From Hesseltinella vesiculosa (Eukaryota; Mucoromycota; Mucoromycetes; Mucorales; Cunninghamellaceae): a stretch of 64,000 bases of DNA. The position numbers and the translations under genes were made by a program. Shown in pieces: positions 55,605 to 64,000 of this stretch; position 1 is the first letter of the stretch; each line of letters opens with the position of its first letter. The notes under the pieces were generated by a model. That model did no database searches. It was given only the letters and a program-made list of their open reading frames with translations, and was not told the origin of the DNA. The stretch is taken from assembly GCA_002104935.1 (NCBI GenBank), contig MCGT01000005.1, positions 930,001 to 994,000 on the forward strand, written 5' to 3'.

Positions 55605-57558
55605 ATGACTGACATTGAAGACGTGCTGTCAAGCTTGGAGAAGCAAATTCAGGATTTTTCTTTTGTAAGTTGATGGAAATCAAAAGCTCGTTGCTTGGAG
55701 GCAAACTTATTTATTATTTTTGTGTGTGGGGTCGGTGGACCATCAAGGACATGGAAAAGGATACGCCATTCGTAAAATGTACACGACGCACTGATGACGA
55801 CGATGACGATGACGATGTGATTGGTACGTTGCTACAGAACGCTCAGAGCAACGAAATGACACCCGATGGCCACCACTACACATCTAAATCCATTGGTCTG
55901 GCTCGCAGTCTCAGTGCTGGTGCCAATCGATTTCCCCGTAAACTCATCCCCAAAGAACCTGTGCCAGCCATGCCACCAGTGACCAAGCAGCCCATGGCGG
56001 ATGACGATGACCTGCAGCAGTCTCTTCAGCTTGCCTGGGCTGTATTGGATACCGATCCCGACGCCTCTCCCAGTCAACCTACCGAAGTCCCGCCTTATCC
56101 TCTGGTAAGCAAAAGAAGGCATGTTTCTTTTCTGATCCGGTTCTTTTGTCCATCTAGGATCCAGCCATTGAAGTGAGAGGGGACATGATTGCAACTCGGA
56201 TTTATCTGCGTCCAGATGGTTCATTGCACAAGACGGTGCAGTTGAGCCTACAATTCACCACCGCCATGGTCCTCAAGTACCTGCGGCGCAAAGAGCTCTT
56301 GGATGAAAGCGATGATTGGGCTCTTTTTGAAGTGGACCAACGTTTGGGTGTTGGTAAAGTTTTTTTTTTTTTTTAAAAAAAAGGGAGTGCTGGAGAAAGG
56401 TCAACTCACTTTTTGTCTCCTCAATTTCATTGTGCTACAAGAGCGACCACTTCGACAATGGGAATCTGTTGCTTCTATTCTCACTTGCTGGGAAGACCGC
56501 CATCACGTGCTGCTGGTGAAAAAGTATGCTTATGCGCCAAGCTTGTCACCCGATGTCGTGACCGAACGCCCTTTGGCCATGCATGGCTGGCTCACCATCG
56601 AATACAAGAAATCCAAATGGCAAAAACGCTATTGCTACATCAAAGATCATACCGTCTATCATGCTCGTGATGACACACCTGTAAAACAATCATGATGTGG
56701 GAGGAAAAAAGGAGACTCAAAATTTTTTTTCTCACGTTAGAATGCTAGTATGTCTGTGCTGTGCTATCTACAAGCCTTTGATGTGTATATGGTGACACAA
56801 GATTACCCGACCGCCCCGTCGGCTCATGTATTTTGTCTCCGTGGTCAAGATCGACCATCCAAATATGAAAAACCAGAAGACTACATGCGTTATATCACCA
56901 CCGATACCGCCGGAAGCTTGGATCAATGGGTACTGGCTATCCGCCATGCCAAGGTAAAAAAAAAAAAAAAAAAGGAGGGAACCAAGAGGCAAGAAAAGGG
57001 GGCTGGACCGGGCGAGGAACAATGGGAAGCTCAGGAAGATGAGTTGATATTCATGTTTATTATTTCATTTAGAGTTTGATTCAATATCAACTACAACCCA
57101 AGCGGGTGATGTATCCGTTGGGTGCACCAAAGGAAGAAGCTTCCTCCGACCGTCGACCACCACCTGTGGCCAATCAAGAACTTTTACGACGTAAAGTGTC
57201 CACTCGTCCTGGCCGTGGAAATCCACCTGCTCCAACACCTCTTTCTCCGACCACGCCATCACAGCCTCAGACCCTGATTCAATTGGAAGATCGCATGCCC
57301 TTTGCCAAAGGCTCCCTCTTGGATGCTGCTGCCTTGAACAATGTGCCTGCGCCCAAACTGACCCGCTCTAAAAGTGCTGTCACCCGTCGAAAACCCTCCT
57401 CCACCCGCCATGATGTCCCTTTACCCAATACCCAACCTATCATGATGCAACCGCCCACCACCTTGCTACGCCTGGAAACCCCTGAACAGCAGCACACGAA
57501 GACCCTCCTCCAGCGCCAAGTCAAGCCCTTGCTCCAATTTGATCGCTCATACCAATAA
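55605..57558 (+). CDS. RA-PH domain protein (RIAM/lamellipodin, MRL-like)
   Basis: Putative adaptor linking a small Ras/Rap-type GTPase to membranes and actin. Exons 55605-55664, 55748-56104, 56158-56353, 56442-56680, 56741-56953, 57073-57558; 516 residues. An N-terminal short helix (MTDIEDVLSSLEKQIQDF) and an acidic Asp run are followed by a Ras-association domain (ATRIYLRPDGSLHKTVQLSL; DESDDWALFEVDQRLGVERP; HHVLLVKKYAYAP) and, directly behind it, a PH domain (MHGWLTIEYKKSKWQKRYCY ... YITTDTAGSLDQWVLAIRHA). RA and PH with this short spacing is the module of MRL proteins and Grb7/10/14. No SH2 domain is present and the tail is Pro/Arg-rich (TRPGRGNPPAPTPLSPTTPS), as in MRL proteins, so MRL-like is preferred. 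Binding partners are inferred. Confidence 0.85.
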
Positions 57559-57797
57559 AACGCTTTTTTCGCCCTGGAAAAAGAGATGTTTGCCTCTTGT
57601 TGTCGTGGCTCTTGAGCCAGGAACCCTTCTACAAGTATCTCTGGTGAATTTTCCAATTTATTCATCCTGCGTCCTGAGGAGATTGGACGACGCTAAAAAA
57701 AATAAAAAAAACCGGGAAGACGGAAGAGAACACATGATATATGATATGGAAACAAAGAGAATGAAGGAAAGATGGGCAAAAGGCGCATCAAACGTAT

Positions 57798-58648
57798 TTA
57801 TGATGTTGGTTCAGGGACGGAATCGGGCTGGGCTTCGGATGACATGTCTTCGGGTTTCAATTGATTCTTTTCCATTTCAGCAATTTCAGCTTGCGCTAGA
57901 AAAAAAAGTGAGTATTAAAATAAGAGAATACTTGGCAAAATAGGAGAAGCTTACTCAAGAACCGACCACCAGGACCTCTTGGGCGACGCATGGCGTGTTT
58001 GTGTCGGCTTTCGTGCAGATAAGGTTTACGGCTTTTGGCAATACGGTTCATTTCCTCGAGCTTGAGACGGGCAGCTCGACGTTTGAGGATACGGTGGTAT
58101 TGTTTGGCATTCACGTACAGGGGTTCTTCTTCTTGCGCAGGAGCGGGAGCAGCCGCTGCCGCCGCAGCTGTGGGATGATTGTATTGCAGACCCGAGGCAA
58201 TGGCCGCGACAATCGAATGATGAGCAGGCTGACTGGCCAAGGGGCTATCGGCCAAATGAGGGCTGCTGTGGCTGCTGGGGTTGTTAGCGGCCGTGTTGGC
58301 CGGTGATGGAGACGATGAAGGTGCTGTGGTCGACGTACCATGATAAAGATGTGAAGGTAAATGGCTGGTGGCACCCATCATGGCCATGGTGGACTGCTAT
58401 GAATAAACAAAAAACAAAAAAGGTGAGTAAAAAAAAAAAATTTTTTTTTCTCGAGATTTTTCTTCTTGGTTTTTTTTTTTTTTTTTTGAATCCTTACCAC
58501 AGCTTGACCATATTGATTCATATGACGGCCGTTCTATATCCAAAAGTACATGAGGTTCCTGTTCCTTGTGCCTTTTATTCAAAAGAGGGCCAGGTACACT
58601 TACCAAGGAATCCGAGGGAGCAGATGAAGGTTCAGGATTCATACTCAT
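57798..58648 (-). CDS. HAP2: CCAAT-binding complex subunit HAP2 / NF-YA
   Basis: DNA-contacting subunit of the trimeric CCAAT-binding factor. Exons 58604-58648, 58498-58533, 57955-58396, 57798-57895; 206 residues. The conserved core reads [20 protein letters not shown] (HAP3/HAP5 interaction helix), then [20 protein letters not shown] and GGRFL, the DNA-binding helix and loop; the intron before the last exon falls right after GGRFL. The N-terminus is Ser/His/Pro-rich with an Ala8 run, and the tail is acidic ([15 protein letters not shown]). Exons 1 and 2 are small (15 and 12 codons) and supported by phase and splice sites rather than conservation, so the extreme N-terminus is less sure. Confidence 0.95.
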
Positions 58649-58983
58649 ACTGTGAAATCAAAACATGGATGAAGCATGATGAAAAATGCATTGGTCAGTA
58701 AAGTAAAAAGGAGAAAAAATAAAAGGGCGTCGTGTTATGCAAAAAAGTGGACCTTACTTTTTTTCTATTGGCAAATAAAGCGTTCGTGTGAAGGGGAAGT
58801 AAGTTCCACCAATAACAAGGAAAGTAAAAAAAAAGAGCAAATAAGAAAAGAGGAGCAAACAAGAAACAAAGATTGGCTGGAATTTTGTCCTTTTTTTCAA
58901 GGCCTGTGACTGGTTTGTTGGGCGAGCCCTAAATTGCCCCACTCGTCTCCGCTGATCAAGGGCGAACACTCTCTTCTTTTTTC

Positions 58984-60585
58984 ATGTTAAAAGCATGGGT
59001 CCGTCCATACTCATTCTCTTTGCATGACACTCACTAGGTTTCTTCTTCTACTTAGATACAATCCACTTCCTTGACGCATGATCCATTGGATTCGTATCTT
59101 CAGCAAAAAACTTGTTTCGATCTGGTCTTGGTAAATCTCTCTCTTTTTTTTTTTTTGCTGAGACGCTTCCTCATTCTTCCTTCTAGTCATCGCCAACAAA
59201 GACCTTGGGTCCAGCATTTGCTATCCTAGTCACCAAAGTACTTGACGACCCTGATGCTTGCTCGTTTTACCTGAACATTTGCCATTGCATCTTGAAACGC
59301 GGCCGCCACGAATCTGACGCGCCCATGACGGCGCTTTTGCACGCCTTTCTTGATCGCCACGACCAACTGCCACTTTGGAGCAAAGAGCAGCTCAAATATG
59401 CTCATCCCGTAAGTATCCTGATCCAACCCTCTCACCTCTGGCCTTCCCATTGACCCCTGTTCGTTTTGATTAGCTTGACCTGGTGCCCTTTCTAGTATGG
59501 GCTATTGATATTGCCAAAACCGTTCCACTGCAGCAGGATCAAGAAGCCCAGGACATCCTTGATCTTTTATTGACCGATGAATGGCTCTTGCACGTGTTTC
59601 GCTTGTGGCGACATGATCACATCACTGTGGTGCGAAAATCCATGGAACTCATCCTTCGGCTTGTACCATACGTCGGTCAGGATTTGCTGGTAATGAAAGA
59701 AATCAAGGGCCTGGCCTCAAACTCAACACCCCTCCTTTTTTTTTTTTTCTTTATACGAATAGATTTTGATTTGTGAACACGTATTTGGGTACGTGATCCT
59801 ATGCCAAAAGACGTTGACACCAGCTCAGTTTGACATTTTGACCGATTACAACCGCACGGATTTTTTTTACCAGCCGCTGTCACAACAAACGTTGGTGCTG
59901 GACCGTGAATGTTTATCAATGGTGCTTCAATGTGTCACCAAAACCCTGGGCCGCCTCGTTCGCTTGGATTCCCTGCCCACCTCGCTCACTGATATGCTGG
60001 ACACTGCCTTTTTGCCTATGCAAGGTAAACACATTGAACATGCTGCTCCAAGATGACGTTGGTATTGACTCCCCCTTTTTTCTGGTTTGGTTAGAGACAG
60101 TCCTGGCGACCAGTCTCGATGTTATGGCAAGAATCACTGGCAGCAACGATCAAGTGATGATTGTTCTTCAGTTGGAGGTGCTGATGGCTCATCTTTGGCT
60201 AGAACAGCATGACCATCAACCGCCTCATCCGTCGCTGGCCTGGGCCATGGAACGCTTCAACCCGCATGTACTATTTTCCCACTTTTTGATCCTCATCGGC
60301 ATGAAGTATGAGTTGTTGGTGGATCTGCTGATGTCCAACGAAACCGAGATGCTGGAGTTTTTGGTCCGCTACCTCAAGTTCTTGGAGCGCCATGTCTATG
60401 CTTTTATGAAAGCCTTGGGTGAAGTCATGGCCGAGGAGGACGAGGAGGACGATCCATGCCAGGATGTGATGGATCTTCTAACCCAGCTCCTTGCTGTGTT
60501 GCAAACGGACGTCTTTCCGTACAATGCTGCTGTTCTATCTAGAAGAATCCAGAGCGTGCTCGCCTGCTTGCAATCGTCGATTTGA
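58984..60585 (+). CDS. LINES-like (Lines/LINS1) helical-repeat protein
   Basis: Exons 59056-59130, 59187-59408, 59474-59689, 59763-60024, 60095-60585 join in frame; a first exon 58984-58998 (MLKAW) with a GTCCGT donor is the simplest start but weak. About 426 residues, all alpha-helical. The C-terminal part HVLFSHFLILIGMKYELLVD, LLMSNETEMLEFLVRYLKFL matches the conserved end of animal and plant Lines proteins (L-F-L-x-F-L-x-x-[IV]-G-[FM] ... D-L-L-x-S-x-E-T-x-F-L-x-Y-x-x-R-Y-L-K). It is followed by an acidic run and a last helix, as in LINS1. Function in fungi is unknown; in Drosophila, Lines acts in Wingless signalling. The N-terminal half has no distinct signature. Confidence 0.65.
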
Positions 60586-60725
60586 GAATAAACTTTCGCT
60601 CCGGCTTTTTTTTCTTCTAGTCTTTGTCTTCATGAAGTATGTACTGTTTTATTTACGTTGTAGCAGACTCTCTGTGGGAGGTAATGGTGGTGTATTTGGA
60701 TAGGTTTAAACTAGCAAGGGCGATG

Positions 60726-61691
60726 TCACTGCTGTGCTCGGCCAGCGGTTTCGAGTAGGTCGTCATCATCGCGGTGTTGCAAATGACCAGCGCGCTTGTT
60801 CAAGCGAGCGTCTTTGTTATGCGTGCGGGGCAAAGGGGCTGGGCCATTGTCGTTTTCGCTGGCCAGATTCACCTTTGACTCTGGTTGGACTTGGGTTTCT
60901 CTCGTCAGGTCCATTTTATCCAGGTCTGCACTGTTTTCATTGGCGAGCATTGTCTTGTCTGGCTGATCCTCATTTTCTCTTGCCAGACTCGACTTGTTGG
61001 TTTGCTGGTTTTCTTTGGCCAGCGTCGATTTGGCTTGGTCTGGTTTGTCTTGGTTATCCTTTGCCTGTGCCGATTTGGCGGATGGGTCCTGGCTGTCTTT
61101 TGCCGGCGCCGATTTGACTGGCTGGTCTTGGTTTTCCTGTGTCCGATCCGACTTGGCTGGCAGATCTTGGTTTTCTTTGGCGAGCGTTGGCTTGTCGAGG
61201 GGCTCGGGGCCGACACCGTTTTCTCTGGCGAGGGTCATCGTTTTGCTGAGCTGTTCAGGGTTGATGAGGCGCACAGCGGCCGAGCCAGCGCCATGGGGCT
61301 GGGCCACCACCCCAAACGTCAGGTGGTGGTCACCTGGCTTCAGCAGGATCTGGCCGCGGCTGTAGCGTTCGTCCAGCATGGCTTCCAAAGGTGATGTGAT
61401 GGGGGACTGACCAGCCCATTGCTGCAAAGGGGCGGGCGTGCTGGTCTTGCCCAGCGACTTGCCAAAATCAAACACGTCAAACACATCACCAGGTTCACGG
61501 TAGTCGGTCAATTGCAGCATCGTGTCTTCTCGCAGCTTAAACTTGAACGACTGGAATGCCATGGCATCGCCCTGGTCCCAGGTGATGTCTTGGAATTCGT
61601 CTGTCAACGTCTTCTCTTCTGCTGTCTCTTTCTGCTGGCCGAGAACGAAACTCACGATTAAACTCAGGCCGACCAAAGCTTGGGCTTTCAT
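60726..61691 (-). CDS. Secreted repeat protein with Kex2-type site
   Basis: Single exon, 321 residues. Signal peptide MKAQALVGLSLIVSFVLG. Residues ~30-155 look like a globular, strand-rich domain (DAMAFQSFKFKLREDTMLQL; HHLTFGVVAQPHGAGSAAVR). From ~170 to 280 come about nine imperfect repeats of 11-14 residues with the consensus (A/S)K-(E/D)-(N/S)-Q-D-x-P-x-K-(S), for example KENQDLPAKSDR, KDSQDPSAKSAQ, KDNQDKPDQAKS. Near the end a dibasic KR (in DARLNKRAGHLQH) is a likely kexin site, releasing an acidic C-terminal peptide (HRDDDDLLETAGRAQQ). No family recognised; overall plan is that of a secreted wall or surface protein or a processed precursor. Confidence 0.8.
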   Translation of the reverse strand: MKAQALVGLSLIVSFVLGQQKETAEEKTLTDEFQDITWDQGDAMAFQSFKFKLREDTMLQLTDYREPGDVFDVFDFGKSLGKTSTPAPLQQWAGQSPITSPLEAMLDERYSRGQILLKPGDHHLTFGVVAQPHGAGSAAVRLINPEQLSKTMTLARENGVGPEPLDKPTLAKENQDLPAKSDRTQENQDQPVKSAPAKDSQDPSAKSAQAKDNQDKPDQAKSTLAKENQQTNKSSLARENEDQPDKTMLANENSADLDKMDLTRETQVQPESKVNLASENDNGPAPLPRTHNKDARLNKRAGHLQHRDDDDLLETAGRAQQ

Positions 61692-61893
61692 TTTTGTTTA
61701 TTTTCAAAGGATCAAGGAAGGGAAAGGATGGAAAAGTAAGAAAAAGTGGTTGGTATTTAAAATAATGTCAAAGAGAGTGAGTGTGTGGCATGTCTAATAT
61801 GAAAAATGGGAATTTCCGTAAAAATGCTGCGAGAACAAGGGATCACGGGGGTGTATGACAGAAGAGAACGACAAGGCAAAGCACCGTTTTTCA

Positions 61894-62185
61894 TTAATTC
61901 AATGGCTTTTGATCATGGTCGACGACAAGCACGGGTGACAGAGCTTCCAGTTGATCCTTTTCAATGCTTGTCGCAGGTCGTCTGGCTTCCATGTAATCCG
62001 ACACCATCATGCCCATGGTGGCAAATGCCATACCACCTAAAATATAAAAAAATCCGTTGCCATTGAAATAAATAATCTGCTGGCTATTTATGTATCGATC
62101 CGCCCAAAGTATTACCTAATCCTATCCATATTCTTGTTCTTGGTGACAAGGCAATATACGATCCCCATAAACTCTTTCGTTGCAT
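61894..62185 (-). CDS. Tiny single-TM protein, possibly mitochondrial
   Basis: Exons 62116-62185 and 61894-62036; 70 residues. Start MQRKSLWGSYIALSPRTRIW: basic with no acidic residues, followed by a hydrophobic Gly/Met-rich segment IGLGGMAFATMGMMVSDYME that can span a membrane once, then a short soluble tail (SIEKDQLEALSPVLVVDHDQ). This plan is common among small inner-mitochondrial-membrane assembly factors, but no family is identified. The intron (GTAATA..TTTTAG, 79 nt) falls inside the membrane segment and its removal keeps the frame (G-L-G-G-M). Confidence 0.65.
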
Positions 62186-62518
62186 CGTGATCGTTGGAGA
62201 AAAAAAAATTGGAGTGACGAGAGTTTCGGGTTGCCTTTTGTCGGCATCGGAAAATGACAAGATCAGCTCTTTGGAGGGGACCTGCATAGGTTGTGCCTTT
62301 TTCCCCTGGTATCAATATAAGATCCTACTCGTCCATGGATATACCAACACTCCATACCTTGATCATACTAACGTACTCTCAACATGGTGACGACAAAAAA
62401 AGAATGACATACCAGTTGGTCACGTGCCTTTTTTTTCTTCTTTTTTTTGGACCACCTGCCTGTTGTCCTTTTTTCCACTCTTCCTTCCTAGACTTTTTTT
62501 TTTTTTTCGAAACCATCT
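62186..62518. other. Divergent intergenic region
   Basis: Shared upstream region of the tiny TM gene (minus) and the JTB-like gene (plus), 333 bp. T runs at 62430-62448 and 62493-62507; no gene seen. Confidence 0.4.
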
Positions 62519-63233
62519 ATGCATCCGCTGCTGTTTCTATCACTTTGTTGGCTACAGTAATACACTATTGAGAAAAGTATTCACATCGACGTTTGATGTC
62601 TTATAATATTTATTCTGTACAGGCTTCCTTTTGCAGCTTGGGCCTCACCACTGTTCAATCAAACCAACATCCAGCATCCTCATCTTGGCGATTATACCCA
62701 TTCTCACGAAAGCATCGAAAAGCCTACCTATACCTGTGTATCGCTTGGCCAATGTGATATCTGCACCCCATTGGAAAAAGTAAGAAGAGACCTTCCAGCT
62801 TTGTTTTTGATGGAACGCTCACGCTCGCATCTCTTTCTTCCTCATTCTTCGTCCCCACATATTAGAAAACAGCATCCTATTGCTTCCAATATGGAAATAA
62901 GGAACCTGTAAGATGCGAATGGGACGATCCAAACTGGTACACCAATAGATCCGATCCATTGGATGACGACGATGTCATTTTGTTACCGACCTTCCGACCA
63001 TGTCCTTGGGTCCAACGGATAGAACAGCTGAAAATCCTAAAATTCGAGGCAAGTGACCCACTCGCACACATATACAACCTCGAAGCAAAAAAAAAAAAAA
63101 AAAGTCTCACCACTTTTTTCCTTAGTCTATCAATTTGGCGGTGGCAGTGTGTTCACTTCTGGTGTTTTTGTGGCGACATCGAAAACTCAGTAGGGAAAAA
63201 TATCAGCAACTCGTTCAGCGCATTGGCGCCTAG
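62519..63233 (+). CDS. JTB-like type I membrane protein
   Basis: Relative of the animal jumping-translocation-breakpoint protein (JTB family). Exons 62519-62556, 62623-62779, 62866-63048, 63126-63233; 161 residues. Signal peptide MHPLLFLSLCWLQLPFAAWA; extracellular Cys-rich part YTCVSLGQCDICTPLEKK, ASYCFQYGNKEPVRC, PTFRPCPWVQRIEQLKILKF; a single membrane helix INLAVAVCSLLVFLWRHRKL; short cytosolic tail. The C-x5-C-x2-C ... C ... C ... C pattern, the F-[EW]-K-F-E before the helix (here LKILKFE) and the RxRxLD-like basic stop-transfer fit JTB. The last intron has a GC donor (GAG/GCAAGT) and a CTTAG acceptor; no GT donor keeps the frame. Function is not settled even in animals. Confidence 0.75.
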
Positions 63234-63274
63234 ATATCCTCCGCCGTAGTATCTTGATCATTTTTTTAAATGCA

Positions 63275-63547
63275 TTATTGTATTAAAAGACAGAAGATCC
63301 ATGCCAGCACCAAGTGATTATGGCATTGGAGTTGTGTCCTGGCTCTTTTTCTTTTTTTTTCTTCTTCAAAACTCTGCTCAAAGGTTTGGCCGTCAGTGAC
63401 TTTGGTTGGCAATGTAAAGGCCTGCAAGCCACTCTTGACCAACGCGCATTCTGCAAGTGTTTGCCGTCGCAAGAACACGCTTAAACTGAAGACCTTGTTA
63501 TGACCTCGTCTACACTTCTTAAAAGGACTCAAAACCCCCCCCCCCAT
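63275..63547 (-). CDS. Small hypothetical ORF, 90 residues
   Basis: Starts MGGGVLSPFKKCRRGHNKVF and ends with a hydrophobic stretch LVLAWIFCLLIQ, preceded by a Lys/Arg/Glu-rich segment. Could be tail-anchored, a last exon of a longer gene, or non-coding; its start codon lies in a run of C/G that is prone to length error. No family recognised. Confidence 0.3.
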   Translation of the reverse strand: MGGGVLSPFKKCRRGHNKVFSLSVFLRRQTLAECALVKSGLQAFTLPTKVTDGQTFEQSFEEEKKRKRARTQLQCHNHLVLAWIFCLLIQ

Positions 63548-63709
63548 TGTACGCCAAGTCGCTGGCGTGGATGGCAAAGACTTTTTGTCGTTTGGAAATC
63601 TACGAAGGGCAAATTTATTATTATTATAATTAATCGGCTGGGTGTATGTACAATGAAAGGGGAATGTATACAAATTAGATACGTAATATATAAAAGAGAG
63701 CAAGGGAGG

Positions 63710-64000
63710 CTATTGGGTGAACATTTTTAGGGTATGAACAATGTGCTGTTGCCAAGATGGGTGGAATAAAAAGGAGGCATGGTCCAGGCCATACATCCAG
63801 TGGACTGGGATGCCATTTTTTTGCAGGTATGTCGAGACTCGGGGAGAGTTGACGATATTATCACATTCAGACAGATAGACCTTTACGTTTTTGGGCATGG
63901 GTGTGGTATTGGGGACCAAAGAGGGAAAGGCTGGGTGCTTGGAGGTGAGGTAGAGCGCGGTTTCGAACCAGTAGAATTGGCGCGAGATATAGTGTGAGAT
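63710..64000 (-). CDS. Alpha/beta hydrolase, C-terminal part (gene continues off window)
   Basis: Open to the right edge; 96 codons including the stop. Reads SRQFYWFETALYLTSKHPAF, then KVYLSECDNIVNSPRVSTYL and IPVHWMYGLDHASFLFHPSW. The pattern strand-(S-E-x-D-x-[IV]-[IV]-N)-helix, strand, G-x-D-H-A-S-F is the end of an alpha/beta hydrolase fold: the Asp in ECDNIVN is the likely acid and the His in LDHASFLF the catalytic base. The SRQFYWFETALYL stretch is typical of a group of fungal and plant lipase-like hydrolases of unassigned substrate. The nucleophile Ser is outside the window. Confidence 0.8.
   Translation of the reverse strand: MSHYISRQFYWFETALYLTSKHPAFPSLVPNTTPMPKNVKVYLSECDNIVNSPRVSTYLQKNGIPVHWMYGLDHASFLFHPSWQQHIVHTLKMFTQ

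Overview
The window is a piece of an early-diverging fungal genome, most likely Mucoromycota (Mucorales-like). The genes are compact but split by short introns (mostly about 50-100 nt). Introns and UTRs are full of long A/T homopolymer runs, mostly longer than those in exons. The gene set is eukaryotic: a Zn2Cys6 regulator, an Nrg1-like C2H2 factor, a GATA factor with an AreA-type N-terminus, HAP2/NF-YA, TFIIS, clathrin light chain and SNX3. Others (a C1-dysferlin protein, a RIAM-like RA-PH protein, JTB and LINES relatives) are families better known from animals than from yeasts. All gene models were spliced by hand from reading frames and splice sites; no alignment was run.

Layout. 1-18 kb is ordinary gene space: PP2A B'' subunit (cut by the left edge), Zn2Cys6 factor, an unclear multi-exon region at 6.3-8.0 kb, C2H2 factor, WBP2-like GRAM protein, a His/Tyr-rich small protein, maleylacetoacetate isomerase, a family-16 methyltransferase, clathrin light chain, and a divergently transcribed coiled-coil protein. 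18.3-36.5 kb is a gene-poor accessory block. It holds a small GYGRKS-type ORF, two decayed Fanzor-like (eukaryotic TnpB homologue) loci, a decayed pogo/Tigger DDE transposase, a roughly 1 kb near-palindrome, a 122-bp tandem duplication, and a 1066-bp satellite in about 3.5 copies that carries repeated splice-donor-like motifs and a tRNA-like B box. A tRNA-Thr(AGU) gene marks its right edge.

36.5-64 kb returns to gene space: a NuiA-like nuclease inhibitor, a 58-residue YABBY/HMG-like protein in five exons, SNX3, mitochondrial aspartate aminotransferase, a secreted helical protein, the C1-dysferlin membrane protein, an amino-acid transporter, the GATA factor, TFIIS, an unclear gene at 53.2-54.4 kb, the RA-PH protein, HAP2, a LINES-like protein, a Kex2-type repeat precursor, a tiny one-TM protein, a JTB-like membrane protein, and the C-terminus of an alpha/beta hydrolase (cut by the right edge).

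There is no operon-like logic. Neighbours are mostly convergent or divergent pairs with tight spacing (for example the clathrin light chain and the 17.28 kb gene share a promoter of about 170 bp). The most notable content is the Fanzor-rich block, whose recognisable TnpB-like motifs are spread over several reading frames, so it reads as a relic of an RNA-guided-nuclease transposon rather than an intact system.
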